A DNA stretch of 33,434 nt from an uncultured Collinsella sp. (GCA_937934165.1 CALGZX010000066.1:1-33434), one strand, 5' to 3'. Counted from the first letter of the stretch, positions 15,983-24,170 are shown. Numbers and translations: made by a program. Notes: generated by a model from the letters alone, not told the origin.

Positions 15983-16528
15983 GTGCGCGTACTCAAACGA
16001 GCCCTAGCGATTGTGTATCTTGCCGCCGCCATCGTGGCGCTGGGTACGCTTGTCTGCCAGTTTTGGGGACCGTATACGTATCGCTTTATGCTGCTGATGC
16101 GCGACCCCATGCCGCGCATTGTCGTGACGGCATGCGGCGGAGTTGTGGCGATCGGCGTGCTGGTAAGCTTCTTCCGCCTGATGTTTGCTCGTCGCGAGCC
16201 GTCCTGCGTGCATCCGGCGGGGGAGCGCAATATCGAGGTTACCCTTGCGGCGCTTTCTTCGTGCGCTCGCACTGCGGCAGAGCGCGACGATCGCGTGATG
16301 GTCGAGCATGTCGAGGCCCGCGTCCAAGGCTCCGACGATTCGCACGTCCGTTTTAAGGTCGAGGCTATCGCGCTTGACGATAAGGACGTGGCATCTCTGG
16401 CTACCGCGATGCAGCAGCGCATCGAGGAAGCTTGCGACACCATGCTCGGCACGCCGGGCACGACCGCACGCGTCCGTTTTTTGCCGTCCAAGACTACCGT
16501 CCAGACCGTGGAGGTTTCCGGTGAGTGA
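15983..16528 (+). CDS. amaP: Alkaline shock response membrane anchor protein (AmaP-like)
   Basis: The start at 15983 follows AAGGGAG. The protein has 181 residues with two N-terminal hydrophobic helices (about 6-28 and 46-66, flanked by basic residues), followed by a cytosolic domain (about 80-181) containing the NIEVTLAAL and TVEVSGE strands. The gene order AmaP, DUF2273, Asp23 and the two-helix topology support the name. In Gram-positive bacteria AmaP anchors Asp23 at the inner face of the membrane. The 3' end overlaps the next gene by 8 bases, indicating coupled translation. Sequence conservation in this family is low, so context carries much of the call. Confidence 0.82.
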   Translation: MRVLKRALAIVYLAAAIVALGTLVCQFWGPYTYRFMLLMRDPMPRIVVTACGGVVAIGVLVSFFRLMFARREPSCVHPAGERNIEVTLAALSSCARTAAERDDRVMVEHVEARVQGSDDSHVRFKVEAIALDDKDVASLATAMQQRIEEACDTMLGTPGTTARVRFLPSKTTVQTVEVSGE

Positions 16529-16898
16529 TACCAATCAAGATAAGACCGCTCGTACGCCGCGCCTGACGATTGACCAGAGCGCCACGCCGGCGAACGAACC
16601 TGTTGATTCCAAAGCAGAGGCAACCGAGTTACAAGACGCGGCAGCCGCGGATTTTGACGAGGCTATGGGTCTCATCAAGGGTACGGGCGCTGCCATCTGG
16701 AGCTATGCTGTGCGTCATCCCAACACCACGCTTGGCGCCGTCGCTGGTTTTATCCTCGCCGTGTTGGTGCTCACGCTCGGCCTGTGGGACACGCTCGTCA
16801 TTGCATTCTTCGTGCTGATCGGCGCCGTGATCGGCCAAATTCGCGACGGCGAGAACGGGATCGTCAACTTCTTCGGCCGTCTGTTTAGCGGCCGCTAA
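16521..16898 (+). CDS. DUF2273-family small membrane protein
   Basis: The start is placed at GTG 16521 (read as MSDTNQDKTARTPR), with GGAGG at 16510-16514 and overlap of the amaP stop; the longer open frame upstream is a shadow of amaP. The protein has 125 residues. Residues 1-55 are polar, then YAVRHPNTTLGAVAGFILAV begins a pair of hydrophobic helices, followed by the conserved end GQIRDGENGIVNFFGRLF, which is typical of DUF2273. It sits between amaP and asp23 and is probably part of the same membrane-associated envelope-stress complex. The biochemical role is unknown. Confidence 0.85.
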   Translation: MSDTNQDKTARTPRLTIDQSATPANEPVDSKAEATELQDAAAADFDEAMGLIKGTGAAIWSYAVRHPNTTLGAVAGFILAVLVLTLGLWDTLVIAFFVLIGAVIGQIRDGENGIVNFFGRLFSGR

Positions 16899-16942
16899 TA
16901 TGTATTCGACTGTCGCATCCGCGGCAGGCATAAGGAGGAACC

Positions 16943-17422
16943 ATGGCTTTTAATACGAAGGTCGATGTAGCCGATACCGAGCTCGAGGAGAACGAGGCGG
17001 TCGTCGCCGAAGCCGAGGATGTGACGCTCGAGGACGAGGCTCTTGTCGAGGTCGAGTCCGAGGACTCGCTGACCTATTCCAACGGTGTGATCGAGAAGAT
17101 CGTTGCCATGGCCACCCGCGAGGTTCCGCACGTTCTGGGCATGAAGGGTAACCTTATGCACTTTGTGCAGGAGCAGTTTGGTGCCGAGAATCTGACCAAG
17201 GGCGTGACGGTCGAGGTCACCGATGACAATCGCGTGGTCGTCAACATCTCCGTCATTATCGAGTACGGCGCCTATGCGCCCGCGATCTTCGACGATGTCA
17301 AGGCGCGTGTCACCGAGCGCCTTGCCGCGATGACCGGCCTTGAGGTGGCGGGTGTCAACCTGCGTATCGAGGACGTCATCACCCCCGAGGAGTACGAGCA
17401 CCGCACCAGCCAGCACGAATAA
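16943..17422 (+). CDS. Asp23/Gls24-family envelope stress response protein
   Basis: ATG 16943 follows AAGGAGG. The protein has 159 residues. The first ~45 residues are highly acidic (ELEENEAVVAEAEDVTLEDE) and precede the Asp23 domain: YSNGVIEKIVAMATREVPHV, then GVTVEVTDDNRVVVNISVII, EYGAYAPAIFDDVKARV and GLEVAGVNLRIEDVI. Family members are abundant cytosolic proteins held at the membrane by AmaP and linked to cell-envelope or alkaline stress. It is the third gene of the amaP operon, 44 bases after DUF2273. A repeat element and a terminator follow directly. Confidence 0.93.
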   Translation: MAFNTKVDVADTELEENEAVVAEAEDVTLEDEALVEVESEDSLTYSNGVIEKIVAMATREVPHVLGMKGNLMHFVQEQFGAENLTKGVTVEVTDDNRVVVNISVIIEYGAYAPAIFDDVKARVTERLAAMTGLEVAGVNLRIEDVITPEEYEHRTSQHE

Positions 17423-17474
17423 CCTTCCAAAAAGGGACAGGTTTGTTTTGGCAGGTTTTATCTGCGAAAACGTT
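17423..17474 (-). repeat. About 50-bp interspersed hairpin repeat, copy B (inverted relative to copy A)
   Basis: The reverse complement (AACGTTTTCGCAGATAAAAC, then CTGCCAAAACAAACCTGTCC, then CTTTTTGG) matches the unit at 12587 with about four differences. The stem CCTTCCAAAA/TTTTGGCAGG has one mismatch. It begins immediately after the Asp23 stop codon. Confidence 0.8.
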
Positions 17475-17475
17475 A

Positions 17476-17518
17476 AACGGCCGACCGCGCAAGCAAAAGC
17501 GTGGCCGGCCGTTATTTG
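17476..17518 (+). terminator. Terminator of the amaP-asp23 operon
   Basis: AACGGCCGACC (17476-17486) pairs with GGCCGGCCGTT (17503-17513) with one mismatch, then ATTT. It directly abuts the repeat copy B. Confidence 0.7.
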
Positions 17519-17630
17519 TATGCCCCCCGATGTAGGCATACCGCTCGTCTAACTAGGGGTTGCAATCGTCGCGTTCCGCGTTACCCTAATGGGCGCATTG
17601 TTTCCAAATTGTTAACGAGGGGTTGCCGTA

Positions 17631-18653
17631 ATGGCCGACGAGCACGAAACAGAAAGCAAGGCATGGGCAATCGAGGCCGCTGCGGCAGAGGCGGCGTCGC
17701 GTGCTGCCGAGGAGGTACATCGTCCTCCCGTGGTGCCGATGGAGCGCGTGGTTGATCGCACCGATATCGAGCGCGGCGAGCGTGCCGGCCAAAAGCGCAG
17801 CCAGGAGCCGGGCTTCCCGCGCTTTTTTGCCGAGCTCAATCTGGGCCTGATTCTTACGGCCTTCGCCATCGTTGCGTTTAAAACCCCTAATCACTTTGCT
17901 TTTGGCGGCACCTCGGGCGTGTCGGTCATTCTGTCTACGCTGTTCCCGACCCTGCCCGTCGGCGTCTTTATGTGGATTATCAACGCGGTTCTCGTCGTCT
18001 TGGGCTTTATCTTTTTGGAGCGCAAGGCAATCCTGTGGAGCGTCTTCGCCTCGTTTGCGTTGTCCGCCTATGTTTCGCTGTTTGAGCTTTTTATTCCGAC
18101 CGATGTCTCTCTGACGGGTGATATGTGGCTCGACCTGTGCTTTGCCGTCATCTTGCCGGCGCTCGGCAGCGCTATTGTCTTTGATATTGGCGCCTCGACG
18201 GGCGGCACGGACATTCTTGCCATGATCCTCAAGCGCCGCACGACGCTCGAGATTGGCCGCGCGCTGCTGTTGGTTGATATCGGCATCGTGGTCATCGCGG
18301 CCTTTTTGTATGGCCCGCGTGTCGGTCTGTATTGCGTGCTCGGCCTGTTTGCCAAGACGCTTGTGGTCGACAAAGCCATTGAGAGCATTCACCTGCGCAA
18401 AGTCTGCACGGTCATTTGCTCCGAGCCCCTTAAGGTCGAGGAGTTTATCGTCAAGCATCTCAACCGTACGGCGACCATCAGTCGCGGCTACGGTGCCTTC
18501 TCGGGCAAGTGCGTGACGGTGATCATGAGCGTGCTGAGCCGTCGCGAGGCCGTGCAGCTGCGCCGTTATGCGCGCGAGGTCGATCCGGGTGCCTTTATCA
18601 CGATCGTCGACAGCTCCGAGATTGTCGGCAAGGGCTTCCGCGGAACGAACTAG
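17631..18653 (+). CDS. YitT-family membrane protein (DUF161 plus DUF2179)
   Basis: ATG 17631 follows GAGGGG. The protein has 340 residues. The first ~60 residues are an unusual charged, Ala/Glu-rich extension. About five to six membrane helices follow, with the family pattern FAFGGTSGVSVIL near the start and DIGASTGGTDILAMILKRRT mid-protein. The C-terminal DUF2179 domain (about 255-335) carries TISRGYGAFSG, VTVIMSVLSRREAVQLRR and IVDSSEIVGKGF. The function of YitT proteins is not established. A candidate TTGCAA (17560-17565) with TACCCT (17582-17587) lies upstream. The gene is flanked by a terminator upstream, so it is likely its own transcript. Confidence 0.9.
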   Translation: MADEHETESKAWAIEAAAAEAASRAAEEVHRPPVVPMERVVDRTDIERGERAGQKRSQEPGFPRFFAELNLGLILTAFAIVAFKTPNHFAFGGTSGVSVILSTLFPTLPVGVFMWIINAVLVVLGFIFLERKAILWSVFASFALSAYVSLFELFIPTDVSLTGDMWLDLCFAVILPALGSAIVFDIGASTGGTDILAMILKRRTTLEIGRALLLVDIGIVVIAAFLYGPRVGLYCVLGLFAKTLVVDKAIESIHLRKVCTVICSEPLKVEEFIVKHLNRTATISRGYGAFSGKCVTVIMSVLSRREAVQLRRYAREVDPGAFITIVDSSEIVGKGFRGTN

Positions 18654-18802
18654 CACAGACGTATTCAACGAACCGCCTGCTGGCGCCGTGTATCTTGCAA
18701 ATCGGTCATCTTTGAGTATTTGACCCCACATTGGGCAATAATGATGCTAAAGACATCGTTTGCGATCCAAGTGATTTGTTCAAGATACGAAGGGATGATT
18801 CT

Positions 18803-20068
18803 ATGTTCTGCTCGCAGTGTGGCGCCCCCATGGGCGATAACGACAAGTTCTGCGGCGTGTGTGGTGCTCCTAATGCCGGTGCCGCTGGCCCCGCTCCCCA
18901 GGGACAGCCTCAGCCCCAGCAGTTTGTTCCGCAACCGCCCGTGGCGAATGCGCCAAAGGGCTGTGTGGCTCAGGCGTTCCAAGATATGACCAAGACTCCG
19001 GGTGTGCTTCAGCGTGTATGCCAAATCGCGTTTTTGCCGGCGCTGATTTGCGTTGTGTCGGTGCTCGTGTTGTTTATTCCCGTTATCGGCGGCATTGCGG
19101 CTGCCATCGGCTTTTTGGCAGCTTGCATTGCGAGCGTGTGCGGTTCCGGCTTTGGCATCGAGTGGGGTCGCGATCTGTCGCTTAAGATCGATGACGGCAT
19201 GGATCGTCCGCTGATGCGTTCCACGTCGTTTGGTCTCGGAGTCTTTTCGAGCGTTATTTCGGTCGTGCTCGAGGTTATCGCTGCCATTCCCGTTATCGGT
19301 GTAGTGCTTTCGCTGGTGGAGGGCGTGGTAATTGGCGCTGCGGGCTCGTATTCTTATTACGGCTCTTATGCGCTCGAGGCTGCGCTGTTTGGCTCGCTTG
19401 GCCTGCTTGTCCTGGCGCTAATTGCCTCGGCGATTCTGGGTGTCTTCTTTAAGATGTTCGCCGACATCGCCGTGATGCACTTTGCGGTGACCGGGCGTGT
19501 CGAGAGCGCGTTTTCGCTCGATAAGGTCTGGGCGGCGTTTAAGCACAACAAGACCAAGCTGTTCTGTGCTTCGTTCCTTCCCGAGTTTTTGACGGGCCTG
19601 GTCGCCAACGTTGTCACATGGATCTTGACGGTCGTCTTTGGCGCCATTGCCTCTGTCGGTATGTATAGCTACTACTATCGTCCTACGGGTATTGAGGCAA
19701 TTGTTACCGGCGGTGGCGTCACGCTCGCGCTGTTCTTGGTGCTGGTCGCTTTTGCCACCGTATTTCTTACGGTCTTTGGCAAGATACTCAAGCACCGTGC
19801 CGTTGGCTATTGGGCCGCACGCTATGCAAGCGAGTGGGCCGATGAGGATAAGGACGACGTCCTGACTTTTGTGTTGCCCTTCGAGAAGAAGTCCACCCCT
19901 TCGGGTTACGGTGCTCCGGATGCTTCGCCGGCACCTGCACCCGCTCCCGCGACCGAGCCTGAGCCGGCATCTGAGTCCGAGCCTGCACCTGAGCCTGAGC
20001 CTGAGCCGGCACCTGCACCTGAGCCGGCGTCCGAGCCAAGCTCCGACGAGGAGCCTCAGGACGAGTAG
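18803..20068 (+). CDS. Zinc-ribbon, DUF4013-like polytopic membrane protein with Pro/Glu-rich tail
   Basis: The start at 18803 (MFCSQCGAPMGDNDKFCGVC) follows GAAGGGA; an in-frame upstream ATG at 18731 would hide the ribbon and has no ribosome site. The protein has 421 residues. Two CxxC pairs (3/6 and 17/20) form a cytosolic zinc ribbon, followed by a Gln/Pro linker (about 24-50). About six hydrophobic segments (about 80-345) contain the WGRDLSLKIDDGMDRP and FADIAVMHFAVTGRVESAFS stretches seen in DUF4013 proteins. The tail (about 375-421) is a repetitive PAPAPATEPEPASESEPAPE region. Function is unknown. TTGAGT/TTGACC and AATAAT hexamers near 18713-18740 may form its promoter. Confidence 0.75.
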   Translation: MFCSQCGAPMGDNDKFCGVCGAPNAGAAGPAPQGQPQPQQFVPQPPVANAPKGCVAQAFQDMTKTPGVLQRVCQIAFLPALICVVSVLVLFIPVIGGIAAAIGFLAACIASVCGSGFGIEWGRDLSLKIDDGMDRPLMRSTSFGLGVFSSVISVVLEVIAAIPVIGVVLSLVEGVVIGAAGSYSYYGSYALEAALFGSLGLLVLALIASAILGVFFKMFADIAVMHFAVTGRVESAFSLDKVWAAFKHNKTKLFCASFLPEFLTGLVANVVTWILTVVFGAIASVGMYSYYYRPTGIEAIVTGGGVTLALFLVLVAFATVFLTVFGKILKHRAVGYWAARYASEWADEDKDDVLTFVLPFEKKSTPSGYGAPDASPAPAPAPATEPEPASESEPAPEPEPEPAPAPEPASEPSSDEEPQDE

Positions 20069-20079
20069 CCACGCCGCCT

Positions 20080-20115
20080 GCTATTTGGGGACGGGGTAGA
20101 AATGGTAGAAATAGC
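20080..20115. repeat. REP-like hairpin with GGGGACGGGG core
   Basis: GCTATTT (20080-20086) and AAATAGC (20109-20115) form a 7-bp stem around GGGGACGGGGTAGAAATGG. It lies 12 bases after the zinc-ribbon gene's stop. Confidence 0.6.
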
Positions 20116-20127
20116 GCTTGAAGAATG

Positions 20128-20166
20128 AGCGGGGGCGGACGTGTCGAAACGTCCGCCCCCGCTTTG
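20128..20166 (+). terminator. Strong terminator hairpin between converging genes
   Basis: AGCGGGGGCGGACGT (20128-20142) and ACGTCCGCCCCCGCT (20149-20163) form a perfect 15-bp stem with a 6-base loop, then TTT. It separates the zinc-ribbon gene (plus) from the M20 gene (minus) and may serve both. Confidence 0.85.
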
Positions 20167-20208
20167 ACATCGCGATGTGGCTATGACTGCGAGATGCCGG
20201 CGAATCGA

Positions 20209-21672
20209 TTACTCGTCGTGCTTCTCCTCACGGCGTGCAGCAGCGCGTGCGTCGTGGATGCCCTTGATCGCGGCATGGCGAGCCGTTCGGGCATCATGGA
20301 TGGCGTCGCGAGCCTCGGCGGTCGTCGCCTTGGCAGAGCGCAACTTGGCGGCCAGATCGGGGTTGGTTTCGGCGACCGCGGTAATCGCGGGGCCGTCGAG
20401 CTCCTCTTGCGTGGGCTCGGCCAAAAAGTCGATAGCATACTGGGCGGCCACCATGGAGCCCTTTGCCAGAACGGTCTCGTCGATCTTGTAGAAGCAGGAA
20501 TGTTGGGCGTACGTGGCGCCAATCTTGGGGTTGCGCGTACCTACAAAGGCGAGCACGCCCGGTACGCGACGCAGGTACTCCGAAAAATCCTCGCCCGAAA
20601 GCGTGCCGCGATAATGGCCTTGGCCGGTGGGGCCCAGGCACTTGATTACAGCCTGACGGCAGCGCTCGCTCGAGGCGGCGTCGTTTTCGACCTTGTAGTT
20701 GGCGATGGTGTAGTCGGTGAGCTCTGCCTCGGCGCCCAAGGCGGCCGCGGTATGCTCCACGATGCGGCGCATAAGCTCCGGCATTTCCTCGTGGGTCGAA
20801 TCTCCGTAGGTGCGCACCGTGCCGGCGAGGTAGGCCGTGCCGGCGATAACGTTGCGCGCGGTGCCGCCGTGCAGCTCGCCGACGGTGATGACGGCCGGCT
20901 CGTAGGGGCTGATTTCGCGCGAGACGATGGTCTGCAGGGCGTTGACGATCTCGGCGGCAACCATGACGGCGTCGTGGCCGCGCTGGGGCATGGCGCCATG
21001 GCACGAGGTGCCGCGGACGTCGATGCGGAACCAGTCGGTATTGGCCATGCGCGGACCGGGCTCGCAGCTCACGGTGCCGGCGTCGACCTCACTCCAGATG
21101 TGCGCGGCGTAGGCGCCATCGACGCCGTCGAGCACACCCGTGCCGATCATGAGTTTGGCGCCCTGGCCGTTTTCCTCGCTGGGCTGGAAGACGATGCGGA
21201 CTTCGCCGTGGATGTCGTCGGTCATATGGCGCAGGATTTGCAGCGTGCCGAGCATCATGGCGATATGGCAGTCGTGGCCGCAGGCGTGCATGCAGCCCTC
21301 GTTGACGCTGGCGAACTCTTCGCCGGTCTGCTCGGTGACGGGCAGGGCGTCGATGTCGGCGCGCAGCAGGATGCGGCGGCGTGGCGTGCCGTCCTCGCGG
21401 TAGGCATCCGGCGCGGTACCGCGAAGCGTTGCCACCAAGCCGGTCTTGAGCGGACGCTCGTAGGGGATATTCATGGCGTCGAGCTGGTTGGCGATGTCGG
21501 AGGTCGTGCGCTCCTCGGCAAGGCTCAGCTCCGGGTGCTTATGGAAGTGCCGGCGCTGCTTGATGATATAGGGCTCAAACTCGGTAGCGATATCTTTGAT
21601 GGCCGCGGTGACGTCGTCAGCCGCGCGAGCCTCGGTCGCCGCCATAATCTGCTGTGCCTTGGTCTTCGTCAT
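20209..21672 (-). CDS. M20-family amidohydrolase/peptidase with a C-terminal basic extension
   Basis: The start at 21672 (MTKTKAQQIMAATEARAADD) is supported by AAGGAGC about 9 bases upstream; the open frame beyond it is antisense to the next gene. The protein has 487 residues. M20D hallmarks are visible: RRHFHKHPELSLAEERT, LLRADIDALPVTE, the metal site HACGHDCHIAMMLG, FQPSEENGQGAK, CHGAMPQRGHDA in the lid domain, and SGEDFSEYL near the end. Such enzymes hydrolyse N-acyl amino acids, hippurate or similar amides. The last ~60 residues (DAIHDARTARHAAIKGIHDAR then AAARREEKHDE, with IHDAR twice) exceed the usual 390-440 length and look like a charged helix. It is divergent from the amidohydrolase at 21841. 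Confidence 0.9.
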   Translation of the reverse strand: MTKTKAQQIMAATEARAADDVTAAIKDIATEFEPYIIKQRRHFHKHPELSLAEERTTSDIANQLDAMNIPYERPLKTGLVATLRGTAPDAYREDGTPRRRILLRADIDALPVTEQTGEEFASVNEGCMHACGHDCHIAMMLGTLQILRHMTDDIHGEVRIVFQPSEENGQGAKLMIGTGVLDGVDGAYAAHIWSEVDAGTVSCEPGPRMANTDWFRIDVRGTSCHGAMPQRGHDAVMVAAEIVNALQTIVSREISPYEPAVITVGELHGGTARNVIAGTAYLAGTVRTYGDSTHEEMPELMRRIVEHTAAALGAEAELTDYTIANYKVENDAASSERCRQAVIKCLGPTGQGHYRGTLSGEDFSEYLRRVPGVLAFVGTRNPKIGATYAQHSCFYKIDETVLAKGSMVAAQYAIDFLAEPTQEELDGPAITAVAETNPDLAAKLRSAKATTAEARDAIHDARTARHAAIKGIHDARAAARREEKHDE

Positions 21673-21840
21673 GGTCGATTTGCTCCTTGCTGGGTTGATC
21701 GCAAAATCGTACAGGCTCTCTCCAGTATGCCACCTGCCGCTAGGGCTGGTAAAGTTGCCGTTTGCCGCTTGGGGTTTTGTTACAAGGGCGGGGGAGTACA
21801 CTCGGGGGTGTTGAATTTCCTGCCAGAGATGGGGATGCCC

Positions 21841-23478
21841 ATGCAACATATCGATCGGATTATCCGCTCCAAGAACGTCTTTACCGCGCAAGACGGCATC
21901 GATACCGCCCGCGAGCTGGCGATTGCCATCGCAGGCGACCGTATCGTCGCAGTCGGTGCGCCCGATGACGTGATCGCCGCCGCTCCTGCCGCTACGTCGG
22001 TTATCGACTACGGCGAGCAGTTTGTCTGCCCCGGTTTCCATGACGCTCATCTGCACTTCTTCCATACCTCGGTCGGTTCCTCGCCGTACATGCTCATGGA
22101 TATGGGCACGTCCGAGGCGGCGTTGGTGCAACATGCGCTCGAGTTTTCCCAGGACCTGCCTAGTGACGCTTGGGTTGTGACGCAGGGCTGGCGCGACTAC
22201 CGTTGGGACCCGCCCGAGCATCCTACCAAGGCGTCGCTCGATGTGGCATTCCCCGATCGTCCCTGTGTTATGTATTCGGGCGACGGGCACACGCTGTGGC
22301 TCAACAGCCGCGCACTCGAGGCGCTCGGCGTCACGCGCGACAGCGAGCCACCAGCAGGCGGCAGCTACGACAAGGACGCAAACGGCGAGCTCACGGGCAT
22401 TGCTCACGAGGCGGCTGCCATGCAGCTGCTACCGCGCTGCCTTGAGTGGCTGGGGGAGGATCGCATCGCAAGCGCTTACGCCGATCAAATGAGGCGTATG
22501 GCCGAGCAGGGCATCACCTCGATCTGCGATATGTCGCTCATGCCCATGCCGGGCTGCGATTTTATCCGCGACGACGTCTACGACAAACTGCAGGCAGCCG
22601 GCAAGCTGGGCATCCGAGCCCATCTGTTCCCCACGCTGCTGGATGACCAGTCGCGCTTGGAAGAGCTGCAGACCCGCTACGCGAACAATGCGCTGCTCTC
22701 GGCGCCTGGTTTTAAGCAGTTTTTCGACGGCGTGTCGAGCGAACACACGGCCTATCTCACCGAGCCCTATACCAACCCGCGCTTCCCGGGCGATCAAGGT
22801 CGCCTGACGGTTCCTGCCGAGCGTATGCGCAAACTGGTCCTCGCTGCCGCGGAGCGCGGTCACACCGTGCGCATCCACGTCATCGGCGACGGTGCCATCC
22901 ATGCCGCGCTCGATATCTTTGAGGAGGCCGCCGAACTGTACGGCCTGCCCCAGCACGGTCATAACACGCTCGAGCATCTGGAGAACCTCTTGCCCGAGGA
23001 CATTGACCGCCTGCGCAAGTTTAACGTCGTTGCCTCGAGCCAGCCCTGTCACATTACACTCGACCCGGGCGGCCCCGAGCGCGATCTGGGCCTGGAACGC
23101 AGCCGCATCATGTGGCCGTTTGCGACCTATAAGCAGCGCGGCATCCGCCAAGCCTTCGGCACCGATAGCCCCATCACAGCTGTTACAAGCATGAACGTGC
23201 TCTACACGGCTATCACGCGCCAGGATCCCAAAAGCCACTGGCCCGAGGGCGGCTGGTTACCGAGCGAGCGCATCGATGCAGCAACAGCCCTGCGCAACTA
23301 CACCCTGGGCAGCGCCTATGCAGCGGGCGACGAGCAAAACCTCGGCAGCTTGGAGCCCGGCAAGTATGCCGACCTGGTAGTCCTGGACCAAAACCCGCTC
23401 ACCATCGACCCCCAAGAGCTCCAGGCTACCAAGGTTCAGACCACCTACCTGGCAGGTAACTTGATTTACGAGCGCTAA
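21841..23478 (+). CDS. YtcJ-like metal-dependent amidohydrolase
   Basis: I chose ATG 21841 (MQHIDRIIRSKNVFTAQDG), which has GAGATGGGG upstream; in-frame ATGs at 21829 and 21835 and a GTG at 21808 are alternatives. The frame stays open far upstream only because it runs antisense to the M20 gene. The protein has 545 residues. Amidohydrolase-superfamily marks are present: VCPGFHDAHLHFFH (HxH metal site), HVIGDGAIHAALDIFEEAAE, NTLEHLENL, GTDSPITAV (metal Asp) and the C-terminal GSLEPGKYADLVVLDQNPL. YtcJ relatives hydrolyse amides or exoenzyme-type substrates, and the substrate here is unknown. Its divergent pairing with the M20 amidohydrolase suggests a shared amide-degradation role. Confidence 0.88.
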   Translation: MQHIDRIIRSKNVFTAQDGIDTARELAIAIAGDRIVAVGAPDDVIAAAPAATSVIDYGEQFVCPGFHDAHLHFFHTSVGSSPYMLMDMGTSEAALVQHALEFSQDLPSDAWVVTQGWRDYRWDPPEHPTKASLDVAFPDRPCVMYSGDGHTLWLNSRALEALGVTRDSEPPAGGSYDKDANGELTGIAHEAAAMQLLPRCLEWLGEDRIASAYADQMRRMAEQGITSICDMSLMPMPGCDFIRDDVYDKLQAAGKLGIRAHLFPTLLDDQSRLEELQTRYANNALLSAPGFKQFFDGVSSEHTAYLTEPYTNPRFPGDQGRLTVPAERMRKLVLAAAERGHTVRIHVIGDGAIHAALDIFEEAAELYGLPQHGHNTLEHLENLLPEDIDRLRKFNVVASSQPCHITLDPGGPERDLGLERSRIMWPFATYKQRGIRQAFGTDSPITAVTSMNVLYTAITRQDPKSHWPEGGWLPSERIDAATALRNYTLGSAYAAGDEQNLGSLEPGKYADLVVLDQNPLTIDPQELQATKVQTTYLAGNLIYER

Positions 23479-23500
23479 GTATTCATGCCGTACCGTTAAG

Positions 23501-23545
23501 CGCGGCTCGGGCAGCCTTTTTGGGATAGCGCTCGAGCCGCGTTTG
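23501..23545 (+). terminator. Terminator after the YtcJ-like gene
   Basis: CGCGGCTCG (23501-23509) pairs with CGAGCCGCG (23533-23541), followed by a short T-rich stretch (TTTGCGTTTT). The loop is long (23 bases). Confidence 0.65.
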
Positions 23546-23730
23546 CGTTTTGGTGGGGATCCGCCATGAGCGTCCCTGCTCTGTTGGATTTGGGTGCGGG
23601 GCGGAGGTGCTGCTGCCCCGCGCTCAATTTGGACACCAGCAATGCTATCTCTTGGTGTTTTGCATACTTCCCATTACAGATTGCATAAAAAGGCTGGGAT
23701 GTCCTTCCTGATCCTGATGTACCCCCGCCC

Positions 23731-23974
23731 GTGCCGTGCAAAAAACGGAGTATTCAGCACCGCGAGCTCTACCGGTGCCGCTGCGGCTGGGTAACGTTGC
23801 GGAGATTGACGTCATTTTGGGCTCCGGTACGGCGCGAAGCATGCCTTTTTGTCCTGGCGGGGTTTGCCTGCCGACTCAAATCGCCGGTCGAAGGCGTCCT
23901 TGGGACCAATATGGTGTGTCCGGCGTGTATGCAGCCGTCCTGGCTTGCTGAATACTCCCAAAAATGCACGGTGC
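23731..23974. repeat. Inverted repeat with ~29-bp arms around a 186-bp core
   Basis: GGAGTATTCAGCA (23747-23759) is perfectly inverted at 23946-23958. The arms extend outward across an unmatched A-rich 6-mer to CCGTGCA (23734-23740) and TGCACGG (23965-23971). The layout resembles a miniature element with terminal inverted repeats or two facing copies of a control motif; no target-site duplication is evident. Confidence 0.6.
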
Positions 23975-24040
23975 TCCCCAGGGGACCCGTGCGCGCAACG
24001 AAAACCATGCCCATGTCGCTATCCGCATCGCCATTTTGCT

Positions 24041-24144
24041 GCACTGACTTTTCTGAATGCCGGGCTCGAATTAGTTAACCTGCCTCCGGAGCCACACGGG
24101 GGCCACCGCTAAGTTATCCCCCGGCATTCAGAAAATCTAAGTGC
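24041..24144. repeat. Inverted repeat with perfect 16-bp inner arms
   Basis: TTTTCTGAATGCCGGG (24049-24064) and CCCGGCATTCAGAAAA (24120-24135) are exact inverses around a 55-base spacer. The outer ends GCACT (24041-24045) and AGTGC (24140-24144) also match. It may be a small mobile element or a long hairpin. Confidence 0.65.
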
Positions 24145-24170
24145 CAAAAAATAAGATTTTTTGACTCCGT

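Noticed and set aside
20125..23478. A 1117-codon open frame on the plus strand
   Set aside because: Its first ~570 codons run antisense to the well-supported M20 gene (20209-21672). Only the part from about 21841 is a real amidohydrolase.
23594..24112. Several 65-115-codon ORFs in the gap before groES
   Set aside because: They lack ribosome sites, overlap each other on both strands, and cover inverted repeats; none has gene-like base use.
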